From JAADHI01 sp964451325 (GTDB taxonomy: Bacteria > Nitrospirota > Nitrospiria > SBBL01 > JAADHI01), in contig CAYVHO010000015.1 of assembly GCA_964451325.1 (NCBI GenBank), positions 11,105 through 75,104 of the forward strand: 64,000 bases of DNA, in the 5' to 3' direction. Below the pieces are notes generated by a model that searched no databases, had not been told where the DNA came from, and saw nothing but the letters and a program-made list of their open reading frames with translations. Below, piece after piece: positions 24,361 to 32,330 of this stretch. The position numbers and the translations under genes were made by a program. Position 1 is the first letter of the stretch. Each line of letters begins with the position of its first letter.

Positions 24361-25555
24361 AAAAGGGCGTTTTGGCCCCTATGGTGGCTGTTATGTGGCG
24401 GAAACCCTGATGCCCGCACTTCAGGAGTTGGAGCAGGTCTATCAGTCATTGCGGCGCAAACCCGACTTTAAAAAGACCCTGAGTGAACATCTCAAAAACT
24501 ATGTCGGACGACCGACCTCGCTCTATTTTGCAGAACGTTTGAGTGAACATTTTGGCGGCCCAAAAATCTATTTAAAACGGGAAGATCTTTGTCATACGGG
24601 TGCCCACAAAATTAACAATACCATCGGTCAGATTCTATTGACCCAGGAAATGGGAAAAAAAAGGGTCATTGCGGAAACGGGCGCGGGGCAGCATGGTGTG
24701 GCCGTCGCGACGGTTGCGGCCCGTGCGGGTTTAGAATGCGAAGTTTACATGGGCACGGAAGACATGGCCCGCCAGGCTTTGAATGTGATTCGCATGCGCA
24801 TGTTGGGTGCGACGGTTACGGGGGTGAATACGGGCAGCCGGACTTTGAAAGATGCCATCAGCGAGGCCTTACGCGATTGGACGGCGAATGTCGGCGATAC
24901 CCACTATATCCTGGGTTCGGTTTTGGGGCCGCATCCTTACCCCATGATGATTCGTGATTTTCAATCCGTCATTGGTTTGGAGTCTCGTCAACAAATCTTA
25001 AGGGCTGAGGGGCGACTGCCTGATTTGCTCATTGCCTGTGTGGGGGGAGGCAGCAATGCCATTGGCCTTTTTCATCCCTTCCTTAAGGAGGCATCGGTGA
25101 AAATGGTCGGTGTTGAAGCCGGTGGATTGGGGCTTGATACCGACCAACATGCCGCGCGTTTTGCGACGGGTTCTGTGGGGGTCTTACAAGGCACGATGAC
25201 CGTACTCTTGCAAGATGAAAATGGACAAATCAATCTGACGCATTCCGTATCGGCCGGTTTGGATTATGCGGCGGTTGGGCCTGAGCACAGTTATTATCAT
25301 GATACGCAGCGCATTGATTACACCGCCGCAACAGATGAGGAAGCCTTGGCCGCCTTTCATCTATTGGCAAGGACGGAAGGTATTATTCCGGCCTTGGAAT
25401 CTTCTCATGCCCTGGCCCATTTGGCGAAAGTCGCGCCAAAAATCGCTAAAGATCAGATTGTTATTTTAAATCTATCCGGGCGGGGTGATAAAGATGTGAA
25501 CCAAGTCTCTGAGCTGATGGGATTGACCGGGGCCATAAACGAGGGGGAGGCATAA
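24344..25555 (+). CDS. trpB: Tryptophan synthase beta subunit
   Basis: About 403 aa. I chose the TTG at 24344 because GGAGG (24333-24337) is 6 nt upstream; a GTG at 24338 is too close to that site. PLP-dependent, fold II. Motifs: GRFGPYGGCYVAETLMPAL, the PLP Lys in CHTGAHKINNTIGQ (about residue 88), AETGAGQHGVA, the phosphate site CVGGGSNAIG and EGIIPALESSHALA. Overlaps trpF by 17 bp and ends directly before trpA. Confidence 0.96.
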   Translation: MQLPNKKGRFGPYGGCYVAETLMPALQELEQVYQSLRRKPDFKKTLSEHLKNYVGRPTSLYFAERLSEHFGGPKIYLKREDLCHTGAHKINNTIGQILLTQEMGKKRVIAETGAGQHGVAVATVAARAGLECEVYMGTEDMARQALNVIRMRMLGATVTGVNTGSRTLKDAISEALRDWTANVGDTHYILGSVLGPHPYPMMIRDFQSVIGLESRQQILRAEGRLPDLLIACVGGGSNAIGLFHPFLKEASVKMVGVEAGGLGLDTDQHAARFATGSVGVLQGTMTVLLQDENGQINLTHSVSAGLDYAAVGPEHSYYHDTQRIDYTAATDEEALAAFHLLARTEGIIPALESSHALAHLAKVAPKIAKDQIVILNLSGRGDKDVNQVSELMGLTGAINEGEA

Positions 25556-26359
25556 ATGGGCAGAATAGAGGCCACCTTGAAAAATGTCTTGCTCCTGCGG
25601 GAAAAGGCCCTGATTGCCTATGTGATGGCAGGCGATCCGAGCCTTGCCGCGACCGAAGAAATTGTCCTTGAAGTGGATCGCGCCGGGGCGGATTTGATTG
25701 AAATCGGGGTGCCTTTTTCAGATCCCATCGCCGATGGCCCGACCATCCAAAAAGCGGCAGACCGTGCTTTAAAACACAATGTATCCTTAAAAGATGTATT
25801 GGCTCTGGTGGCAAGACTCAGAAAAAAAACGAAAGTCCCTCTCATTCTCATGTCCTACTGCAATCCAATCTTAGCTTACGGTTTACCCGGTTTTTTTAAA
25901 GAAGCCAGACGGGTGGGCGTGAATGGCTTGATCGTGCCGGACTTACCGCCGGAAGAAGCGGGGGAGTTTTTGCCTTTAGCGAGACGAGAACTAATCAACA
26001 TGATTTTTTTGGTTGCGCCCACTACACCGGAGACACGTTTAAAAAAGATCCTCAAAGCAGGCAGCGGTTTTGTTTATTATGTGCCTCTAACAGGCGTGAC
26101 CGGCTCAAAACTCTCAGACAAGGCCGAAATCTGCAAACGTATTGCGGTTTTAAAAACGCATACGGAGCGTCCCGTCGCCGCAGGCTTTGGTATTTCATCG
26201 CCTGAGGATGCCGGAGAAATTGGACAAGCCGCCGACGGGATCATCGTCGGCAGTGCCATCGTCAAAATTATCGGAACGGCTTCTGAAAATCCTGATTATC
26301 TGTCTGATTTGAGTACTTTTGTTTCTTCGCTGAAAATGGCTTTGAAGGCTGCTTCTTGA
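25556..26359 (+). CDS. trpA: Tryptophan synthase alpha subunit
   Basis: 267 aa. ATG directly abuts the trpB stop. TIM barrel with the catalytic Glu in IEIGVPFSDPIADGPTIQ (about residues 48-66), LMSYCNPILAYG, VNGLIVPDLPPEE, GFVYYVPLTGVTG and the phosphate-binding GFGISSPEDA and IVGSAIVKII. Last trp gene. Its final 65 codons have a second, diverged copy at 31215-31412, marking an accessory insertion after this gene. Confidence 0.97.
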   Translation: MGRIEATLKNVLLLREKALIAYVMAGDPSLAATEEIVLEVDRAGADLIEIGVPFSDPIADGPTIQKAADRALKHNVSLKDVLALVARLRKKTKVPLILMSYCNPILAYGLPGFFKEARRVGVNGLIVPDLPPEEAGEFLPLARRELINMIFLVAPTTPETRLKKILKAGSGFVYYVPLTGVTGSKLSDKAEICKRIAVLKTHTERPVAAGFGISSPEDAGEIGQAADGIIVGSAIVKIIGTASENPDYLSDLSTFVSSLKMALKAAS

Positions 26360-26576
26360 CTTAGGATTCATCATGTAGCATCCAAGGCTAGGAACCCCCC
26401 CTAAAGCCTTTTAATTTTCTTCTGCCGAAAGATTGGCTATTGAACGATTTTTAAATGGAGAAATCACACCACCGGATTTAGCCAATCCTGTTTATTTACA
26501 TGCTTCGACAGCAGAGTTGAAAAAGAAGGAAGTGGAAGAGAAGAAGTAAATTTCTCCTCTTGAAAGAGTCGGCAGA
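26360..26576. other. Gap after trpA with a decayed coding remnant
   Basis: 217 bp between convergent trpA and the KAP gene. From about 26421 the plus strand reads an open stretch of about 45 codons (SAERLAIERFLNGEITPPD...) with no ribosome site or good start, ending at a TGA at 26562-26564. It looks like the tail of a lost gene. No terminator hairpin is apparent after trpA. Confidence 0.35.
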
Positions 26577-29177
26577 TTACTCTTGATTGCCCAGAGACGC
26601 TCTTTTTTCCTCGTAGACTGTTAAAAATAAATCTATCGCTTGTTTTTCAGCTGAATCAGAAAAGCTATTTTCATAATCTCTTTTAATTTCTTCGTATAGT
26701 TTGTTCTCGTCATACAGTTCTATTAGATCGTCATAGCGTATCTGATCAAGTTGCATATACCCTTTGATAATTCTCCCAATGTATTGAGCGTTATTTTCTA
26801 TCAATGAAAAAACGTAGCCATTTACTTTTTCTTTATCTTCCAGACTGTAAGCTCCCCACTGAGCGAGGATAAAAAGTGATGACTCCGGTTCTTCTTCCTC
26901 AAAAACATCTCGATTTTCTTCAATAAAAAACTGGCTCAACCTTGCGGATAGATATTGTTTCAAGACCTCGATATTTGTGTTTTCACTAATACGATATAAA
27001 GAGTTGTTTTTTACTTCAGCACAAGAGGAGACGACGCATATCGCAAATCTAAAAGAAGTCGTTTCTGTAACAATTTTTCTTAAAATTTCTTCGATATCAC
27101 CAATAGGAACCTGCTCATTGATCAAGCGAAGCATGAGATTTTTTGCTTTGCTAAATTCAGAATCAAAAAAGGCCGCTCCCCTGAGATAAGGAAAGTGATT
27201 GATATTTTTGTAGATTGCTGAAACAGCCGCCTTTGCCGTAACGACGCTAAAACGAGCAACTGAATTTAAAAGCTTTTCTAGGTATTTTGCTGCCCTTTTT
27301 GCTTCTTGAAATTTCTTAAAATTTTCAAGGAATCTCAATTCGCAAGCCGAAAACTCTAGGCTATTCCAAATTGAGATTATCGTTTTGATTGTTTCATCTG
27401 GAATGCCTGAACTCGGCGTCTTTAACATAAAATATTTTGGAAATACCTCAGGATTTGTAATTCGTTGTTCAAGTAAAGTGGTTTCATAATCAGAGCTTCT
27501 TTGACTTGAGGAAAATCCCCCTAATGATTTGTCTACCTGAAAAAACAACAGACTCAAAAAAGCACCTAAGGAATCAGATCGTGGCTCATTGTCCAAAAAC
27601 TTACGTAGATGTTTTTTAATCTTTTCATCCCTAATTTTTTTATCTTCCAATACAAACGGAGAGGAATACATGTTATCTCCCCACGCTGGCATGTAATACC
27701 AAGGGTTTGTCCAGATATCGGCATAGACCTTCGGATAAAATACGCCGATAAGTTCCAAAATCAAGAAATCTGCCAGATTGATTTCATTCACGATTGAAGG
27801 CAAATTTTGATAAAGTCGATTAAGATACCGCTTCGCATCCCGTAGTGTTGTGAAATATTTTTCGACATGCGTTTGAAAAATATAATTGAACTCGCCCTCA
27901 AAAATTTTGATCCTTTCTGAGCCAATTTTGAGGGACTGAAATAAACGGTCGATTCCAGACAAATGATTTTCATCTGGAATCGAGTAGTAGAGAAATTTGT
28001 TTATGTTCGCCTGATCAATGGCGGGCAAATGGATGGGTGCTTGAACAATTTTATCTAGAAATTTTGAATCTGAAGAGGACTCATCTTTAAGAAATTCGTT
28101 AACAAGCAGAGGGTCAAAACTCAAAATAAAAATGGTATTTTTGAATCGCGCCGATAATTTTGCAAGTTTAAAAACTTGCAGGAGTTCTGTTTTCTCTTGA
28201 AGTCGGTCTATATCGTCAATTAAGGCAATGACCTTCTTTCCCGTGCTCATAATTAAATCGTTGATCTCGTCCCTCAATCCATTGAGAGACTCATCGCGCG
28301 AAAAACCCGATAAGATCTCAGGATTTACACCCGAAAACTTAAGACCAGCGCTGAGTGTCTTTTGATATTTATCCAAAAGTCTTTTAAAATTTGGCAAGCA
28401 ATACCTTTCATTAAAAACTTGATAGAGGCCAGTATAGTATGCTTTGACAAGTGCTTCTTCAGATGAATAATTCCAAGGATCAAATTCAAAAATGATCTCA
28501 TTGTCTTCTTGTATAAGCCTTTTTTTCAATAAATTCAGTACCGAGGTTTTTCCTTCTCCCCAGCGCCCATAGAGACCAAACACAAAAGAATCAGAGGAAG
28601 GATAATTACTCACTTGACGGAATAACCCATCAATGAAACCCCCTCGTCCCAATAAATCTTCACTTTCATCAGAAATAGGATCATCAGGAAAGTGAGTATC
28701 TCCAGGAGTAGCAGATCTTTCAGTCTTGGCCTTAAATCCAGTCGAGTTTGCCCTTATTGTCATCCTCAAAGTCCAACAGAATAGGTAACCAAAAAATATC
28801 CACAAAAATATTTTCACATCTGTAGAAATCTGAAGACTTTGAAACAAGGTTTCTCTTAAAGCTATTCCTGATAGCATCAGAGAAGCCATTGCTAAAAAAA
28901 TCCCATCGAAAAGAGTAAATGGTGGACTCAATAGATGGAAATTATTCTTCCATCTAACTAAAAAAGAGAGAAACGGATTAAAAGAAAAACTCAAAAAAAG
29001 GAATGCAATCAATCCAAAAAGAATCAGGGTTGGCGATAAGTTCAGCAAAAAAAATTTCTGAACTGTTTTTTTCTCAAGAATTAAGGGAAGAACCCAAAAA
29101 GCTGTAGATACGCCAAAAACGATAGATGCCGAAATTTCTTTCCAGTAAAATTTAAAATAGGATTGGATTTTTTTCAA
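26577..29177 (-). CDS. KAP-family P-loop NTPase with N-terminal membrane region
   Basis: 866 aa. Four TM helices lie in residues 12-140 (about 15-33, 42-65, 90-108, 121-140). A KAP-type NTPase domain follows: Walker A GRWGEGKTS (about 204-212), EFDPWNYSSEE downstream, and Walker B VIALIDDIDRL (about 318-330). In this family the membrane helices are usually inserted in the P-loop domain; here they precede it. The C-terminal 400 residues are helical and unrecognised. KAP proteins occur in mobile islands and some have been linked to phage defence or membrane signalling, but that is not shown here. The gene is visibly AT-richer than its neighbours, starts at TTG 29177 (no ATG nearby) and sits alone in the trpA-typA island, consistent with transfer. 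Confidence 0.85.
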   Translation of the reverse strand: MKKIQSYFKFYWKEISASIVFGVSTAFWVLPLILEKKTVQKFFLLNLSPTLILFGLIAFLFLSFSFNPFLSFLVRWKNNFHLLSPPFTLFDGIFLAMASLMLSGIALRETLFQSLQISTDVKIFLWIFFGYLFCWTLRMTIRANSTGFKAKTERSATPGDTHFPDDPISDESEDLLGRGGFIDGLFRQVSNYPSSDSFVFGLYGRWGEGKTSVLNLLKKRLIQEDNEIIFEFDPWNYSSEEALVKAYYTGLYQVFNERYCLPNFKRLLDKYQKTLSAGLKFSGVNPEILSGFSRDESLNGLRDEINDLIMSTGKKVIALIDDIDRLQEKTELLQVFKLAKLSARFKNTIFILSFDPLLVNEFLKDESSSDSKFLDKIVQAPIHLPAIDQANINKFLYYSIPDENHLSGIDRLFQSLKIGSERIKIFEGEFNYIFQTHVEKYFTTLRDAKRYLNRLYQNLPSIVNEINLADFLILELIGVFYPKVYADIWTNPWYYMPAWGDNMYSSPFVLEDKKIRDEKIKKHLRKFLDNEPRSDSLGAFLSLLFFQVDKSLGGFSSSQRSSDYETTLLEQRITNPEVFPKYFMLKTPSSGIPDETIKTIISIWNSLEFSACELRFLENFKKFQEAKRAAKYLEKLLNSVARFSVVTAKAAVSAIYKNINHFPYLRGAAFFDSEFSKAKNLMLRLINEQVPIGDIEEILRKIVTETTSFRFAICVVSSCAEVKNNSLYRISENTNIEVLKQYLSARLSQFFIEENRDVFEEEEPESSLFILAQWGAYSLEDKEKVNGYVFSLIENNAQYIGRIIKGYMQLDQIRYDDLIELYDENKLYEEIKRDYENSFSDSAEKQAIDLFLTVYEEKRASLGNQE

Positions 29178-29604
29178 AGTAAAAATACCGCTTGTCTATT
29201 TGAAGATACTCTTCAGTTACATTCAATAGGTTTAACTCTCGGAAAAGTGTAGCGGTTTGAGGAGTCAAGATCAATAAAGGTCAGGGGTAATGGTTTTCTG
29301 GAAGGTTCTCCGGTATGAGTACGCTGCTTACGCTAGAAAAAAATATCGCAAACATCGGGGTCACACTAATTTCGTTTGATTTTTAAGATGGTATCTGACT
29401 CTATTTTTTGCTGTTTTTTGATAGTGTTCTAAAAAAAGTTAAAGAGTGGAAACAGTATGAACCTGCACGTATTCAAGCAATGATAGGGGGTCTGTCGGAT
29501 CAGTTGAAATCTGATCAATTTAAGATATATGATGTAACCCTTGAGTCGATGGAAAAAAACCTTGATGCTATCGAAAATTGAGCTTAATTAAAGCGAGGTG
29601 AAAA
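29178..29604. other. Non-coding stretch with a gene fragment upstream of hicB
   Basis: 427 bp. From about 29409 to the TGA at 29579-29581 the plus strand has an open frame (VKEWKQYEPARIQAMIGGL...SMEKNLDAIEN) without a ribosome site; it reads as the C-terminal end of an unknown protein. CTGACTCTATTTTTT near 29395-29409 is identical to the bases just outside the right end of the Y1 element (31187-31201), hinting at a former insertion site. Otherwise I see nothing. Confidence 0.35.
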
Positions 29605-29826
29605 ATGAATAGGCAGTTGACGGCGATTATTGAAAAAGAGGGTGATGGTTTTGTGGCCTTGTGTCCAGAAGTGGATGTTGCAAGCCAGGGGAATACTGTT
29701 GACGAAGCCCGGAATAATTTGAAAGAAGCTTTGGAACTCTTTTTTGAAACAGCTTCGCCGGAAGAGGTGAGTGGGAGGTTACGCGAAGAAATCTACATTA
29801 CGCATGTGGACATCGCAATTGGGTAA
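29605..29826 (+). CDS. hicB: HicB-type antitoxin
   Basis: 73 aa. Start has GCGAGGTGAAAA upstream. HicB fold: TAIIEKEGDGFVALCPEVDVASQG, TVDEARNNLKEALELFFETA. No separate DNA-binding tail. Gene order here is antitoxin first; hicA overlaps it by 23 bp. Confidence 0.85.
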   Translation: MNRQLTAIIEKEGDGFVALCPEVDVASQGNTVDEARNNLKEALELFFETASPEEVSGRLREEIYITHVDIAIG

Positions 29827-30037
29827 GCTCAAGGTCTTTTCCGGAAAGGAAGTCTGTCAGATTCTTGCGATGCATGGATTTGAAAAAGTGAGGCAACGCG
29901 GAAGCCATGTCGTGATGCAAAAAAAGAGCGCAGGGGCTACGATAACTGTGCCGATTCCAGACCACAAAGAAATCAGAACAGGAACGCTCATGTCCATTAT
30001 CCGCCAATCAGGCATTCCTCGTGCTGCGTTTGAATAA
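29804..30037 (+). CDS. hicA: HicA-type toxin
   Basis: About 77 aa from the ATG at 29804 (an earlier GTG-type start at 29771 is open but lies deep in hicB). HicA pattern: FSGKEVCQILAMHGFEKVRQ, catalytic His in RGSHVVMQ, then ITVPIPDHKEIRTGTLMSIIRQSGI. Pair with the preceding hicB. It lies just before the typA 3' fragment in the island. Confidence 0.85.
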   Translation: MWTSQLGKLKVFSGKEVCQILAMHGFEKVRQRGSHVVMQKKSAGATITVPIPDHKEIRTGTLMSIIRQSGIPRAAFE

Positions 30038-30097
30038 AAAACCTGTCTGCAACCAGTATGGTCTCATAAACCCTATCAATGAAATAAGCGCAGCCGA

Positions 30098-30277
30098 TTA
30101 ACTGGCCTTCTTCTTCGACGCTCTTTTTCGGTCGTTTTCGTTTAGATGTCTTTTCCTCAAACGAATGGATTTTGGGGTGACTTCCAATAATTCGTCTTCG
30201 GCTAAAAATGAGATGGCTTCTTCTTAAGGACATTTGTTTTGGAGGCGTTAGGGTTAATGCTTCGTCTGCTCCGGATG
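30098..30277 (-). pseudogene. 3'-end fragment of typA (duplicate)
   Basis: About 180 bp matching the last 180 bp of typA (32331-32512) in the same orientation. About 74 bp (30129-30202) are identical by eye. The rest is diverged, with a 3-bp deletion near the end and a +1 insertion (CTTCTTAAGG vs CTTCCAAGG) that breaks the frame. It ends about 20 bp before the left inverted repeat of the Y1 transposase element. It has no start and cannot make a product. Confidence 0.85.
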
Positions 30278-30297
30278 CACAAAAAGCACAAAAAGGG

Positions 30298-31191
30298 GTC
30301 AGGTCTTGCAATCATGCAAATCTTTTGTTAAACTCTGTGCATGTCCAGACCATTGAGAATCGAGTTTCCCGGTGCAGTGTATCATGTCACAAGTCGGGGA
30401 AATGCCAAGCAGATAATCTATAAGGACGACGCCGACAGAGAAACATTTCTTGCGATCTTTTCTCATGTTGTCGAGCGATTCGGCTGGATATGTCATGCCT
30501 ATTGTCTGATGGATAATCATTATCACCTTCTCATCGAAACCCCGATGCCGAACCTCTCTCGCGGCATGCGCCAACTTAACGGCACATACACCCAATCCTA
30601 CAACCGCCGACATGCTAAGGTTGGGCATCTATTGCAAGGCCGTTTTAAGTCGATACTCGTAGAAAAGGAGGCACATTTATTGGAACTGTGCCGCTATGTC
30701 GTCTTAAATCCCGTGCGCGCAGGGAAGATCAGCCATCCCCAGGAATGGCCCTGGAGCAGTTGTCTCGCAACGACGGGTGAGGTCGCTGCGCCTACATTTT
30801 TGTCGGTGGATTGGCTTCTTGCACAGTTTGGAAAAAGAGTCGCCACGGCCCGTAAAAAATATATAGATTTTATAACCGAAGGTCTTAAGGCACCTGGCCC
30901 TTGGGATAAATTACAGGGCCAGATTTACCTTGGAGGAGAGGACTTCATAAAAAAACATCAGCCGAATCGACCGATTGAGGAGATGCCTCGTGTGCAGACA
31001 CAGGCCCATCGCCCGGAACTGAAGGGATTGTTCGAGAAAAAGGGGAGTACCGAATCAGCCCTTTTAGAGGCCTACCGTCGGTATGGTTATCGAATGTCCG
31101 AGATCGCGAAACATTTAAACGTCCATTATTCGACAGTAAGCCGACGATTGAAGCGGATGGAAAAGAAGAATCTGTGATTGCAAGACCTGAC
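30298..31191 (+). mobile_element. Y1-transposase (RAYT-type) element with 17-bp terminal inverted repeats
   Basis: The gene at 30341-31177 is framed by GTCAGGTCTTGCAATCA (30298-30314) and its exact reverse complement TGATTGCAAGACCTGAC (31175-31191). The right repeat includes the gene's TGA stop codon. The element fills the gap between the typA and trpA 3' fragments almost exactly. RAYT proteins are known to move palindromic REP units by single-strand transposition; here the protein's own gene carries matched ends. Confidence 0.75.
30341..31177 (+). CDS. REP-associated Y1 transposase (RAYT family)
   Basis: 278 aa. Y1_Tnp fold with the HUH pair in DNHYHLLIETP (about residues 57-67), the start RPLRIEFPGAVYHVTSRGNA, and catalytic Tyr likely in YTQSYNRRH (about 87-95). 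The family's RYVVLNPVRAG motif (about 125) and WPWSS follow. The C-terminal 100 residues add an HTH (SEIAKHLNVHYSTVSRRLKRM). It acts on single-stranded DNA hairpins. Complete and apparently intact. No ribosome site is obvious, as usual for such genes. Confidence 0.93.
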   Translation: MSRPLRIEFPGAVYHVTSRGNAKQIIYKDDADRETFLAIFSHVVERFGWICHAYCLMDNHYHLLIETPMPNLSRGMRQLNGTYTQSYNRRHAKVGHLLQGRFKSILVEKEAHLLELCRYVVLNPVRAGKISHPQEWPWSSCLATTGEVAAPTFLSVDWLLAQFGKRVATARKKYIDFITEGLKAPGPWDKLQGQIYLGGEDFIKKHQPNRPIEEMPRVQTQAHRPELKGLFEKKGSTESALLEAYRRYGYRMSEIAKHLNVHYSTVSRRLKRMEKKNL

Positions 31192-31197
31192 TCTATT

Positions 31198-31412
31198 TTT
31201 TTATAAAAACCCACATGGAGCGTCCCGTCGCCGCAGGCTTTAGTATTTCCTCTGCGGAGGACGCGCGAGAAATTGGACAAGCCGCCGACGGGATCATCGT
31301 CGGCAGTGCTATTGTCAAAATTATCGGGACGGCTGCTGAAAACCCTGATTATCTGTCTGATTTGAGTGGCTTTGTTTCGTTATTGAAAAAGGCTTTGAAT
31401 CCCACCGTTTAA
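31198..31412 (+). pseudogene. 3'-end fragment of trpA (duplicate)
   Basis: About 215 bp matching trpA bases 26144-26359. The last 65 codons stay in frame (ATG at 31215; ERPVAAGFSISSAEDAREIG...) with roughly 12-15% base differences from trpA; a 41-bp stretch (GAAATTGGACAAGCC...) is identical. It lacks the catalytic part of the enzyme, so it is a remnant, not an enzyme. Position directly after the Y1 element is discussed under findings. Confidence 0.88.
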
Positions 31413-31638
31413 AGCATTTTTTGTCGGTTTTTGCGCATTATCTGGACCATGTCAGCAGTAACACAGAAAAAATTGTCATACACGTATTTATCTAGCACAT
31501 GCCTTCCAAAGAGAAAGCAGAGGTCAGGAGGGGATACCATAAATTTTTAGAAAGTGCCGTCGGAGATAAACAGGAGAGTCCGCTAAAAAAGGTCACCGAA
31601 TTAGAGAAAGACTTCTCTAAGGTCAAGGGCTTACCCTG

Positions 31639-31666
31639 TTCTTGGTTCTTGGTTCTTGGTTCTTGG
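31639..31666. repeat. TTCTTGG tandem repeat, four copies
   Basis: Four perfect copies of TTCTTGG lie just upstream of the Phd/ParE promoter. A short simple-sequence array prone to slippage; no known function here. Confidence 0.9.
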
Positions 31667-31669
31667 AAC

Positions 31670-31717
31670 TTGACTCTTCTGCTTAAATCGACTAATTTAA
31701 TTAAAGTGGTCGATTTA
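31670..31717 (+). promoter_or_regulatory. Promoter and operator of the phd-parE pair
   Basis: TTGACT (31670-31675), 17-bp spacer, TAATTT (31693-31698). A perfect 9-bp inverted repeat, TAAATCGAC (31684-31692) and GTCGATTTA (31709-31717), covers the spacer edge and the start-site region. This is the usual layout for binding by a Phd/YefM-type antitoxin. Confidence 0.65.
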
Positions 31718-31727
31718 GAGGTTTAAC

Positions 31728-31997
31728 ATGGAAACACTCACTGCAAGTGATGCCAAACGTGAATTTGGCGGAATGCTCATAAAAGTACAAAGGGAACCTG
31801 TCCGGATTAACAAAAATGGCAAACCCGTGGCCGTGGTCCTTTCGGCCAGTGAATATGTACACCTTGAGCAATTTCGAGAAGAATGGCTTAAAACCGAAAT
31901 CCAAAAAGGCATGAAAAGCGTAAAAGAAGGCCACTTACTTGATGGTAAAAAAGTAATGGCTGAACTCAAGAAACATGTCAGCAGTGCCGATTTATAA
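31728..31997 (+). CDS. Phd/YefM-family antitoxin
   Basis: 89 aa. N-terminal DNA-binding fold METLTASDAKREFGGMLIKV and RINKNGKPVAVVLSASEYVHLE are classic for Phd/YefM. The C-terminal 35 residues are charged and helical (toxin-binding). Pairs with the overlapping ParE-type gene. A palindrome in its promoter suggests autoregulation. Confidence 0.92.
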   Translation: METLTASDAKREFGGMLIKVQREPVRINKNGKPVAVVLSASEYVHLEQFREEWLKTEIQKGMKSVKEGHLLDGKKVMAELKKHVSSADL

Positions 31998-32277
31998 ATA
32001 TACCCCGGAAGCACGAAATGAACTCAAAAATATTCTTGATTACACGATCAAAAATTGGGGAAAAGCGCAAGCAAGCAAATATATTGATGGGCTGGAAGAA
32101 CTGTCCGAAAACCTTTCAAAAAATCCAGACTTAGGAAAAAATCGAGATACCCTCCAAAGAGGCTTATTGAGTTTTCGTTATCAGAGCCATGTTCTGTACT
32201 ATCTCAAAATAAAAAATGGGATTATCATCGTCCATGTATTACATGAACGGATGCATCCTAAAAAATATTTAAACTAA
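31975..32277 (+). CDS. ParE/RelE-superfamily toxin
   Basis: 100 aa. Pattern YTPEARNELKNILDYTIKNWG, a middle NPDLGKNRDTLQRGLLSFRY strand-helix, and VLHERMHPKKYL at the end. This fits ParE (gyrase poison) better than RelE ribosome-dependent RNases, though sequence alone does not settle the target. Overlaps the antitoxin gene by 23 bp. Confidence 0.9.
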   Translation: MSAVPIYKYTPEARNELKNILDYTIKNWGKAQASKYIDGLEELSENLSKNPDLGKNRDTLQRGLLSFRYQSHVLYYLKIKNGIIIVHVLHERMHPKKYLN

Positions 32278-32330
32278 AATCTTCACCTCTTACAGCATTG
32301 CCTTAAAATCAGTGAAGGTCTTTTATGAGC

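Larger units (their letters stand above)
31499..31726 (+). pseudogene. Possible remnant of a second RAYT transposase
   Basis: A 75-codon open frame whose first 40 residues (AEVRRGYHKFLESAVGDKQE SPLKKV in two parts) line up with the C-terminal A..R..Y..F region of RAYT proteins, including the intact one upstream (ATARKKYIDFITEGL). The frame then runs through a TTCTTGG tandem repeat and the promoter of the downstream antitoxin, so it is not a normal gene. Confidence 0.4.

Noticed and set aside
29997..30311. A 104-aa minus-strand frame across the typA fragment
   Set aside because: It is a mixture of frames over a broken typA 3' end; no start site and a frameshift relative to typA.
31639..31666. 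A CRISPR-like array
   Set aside because: The heptamer units are contiguous with no spacers; it is a simple tandem repeat.
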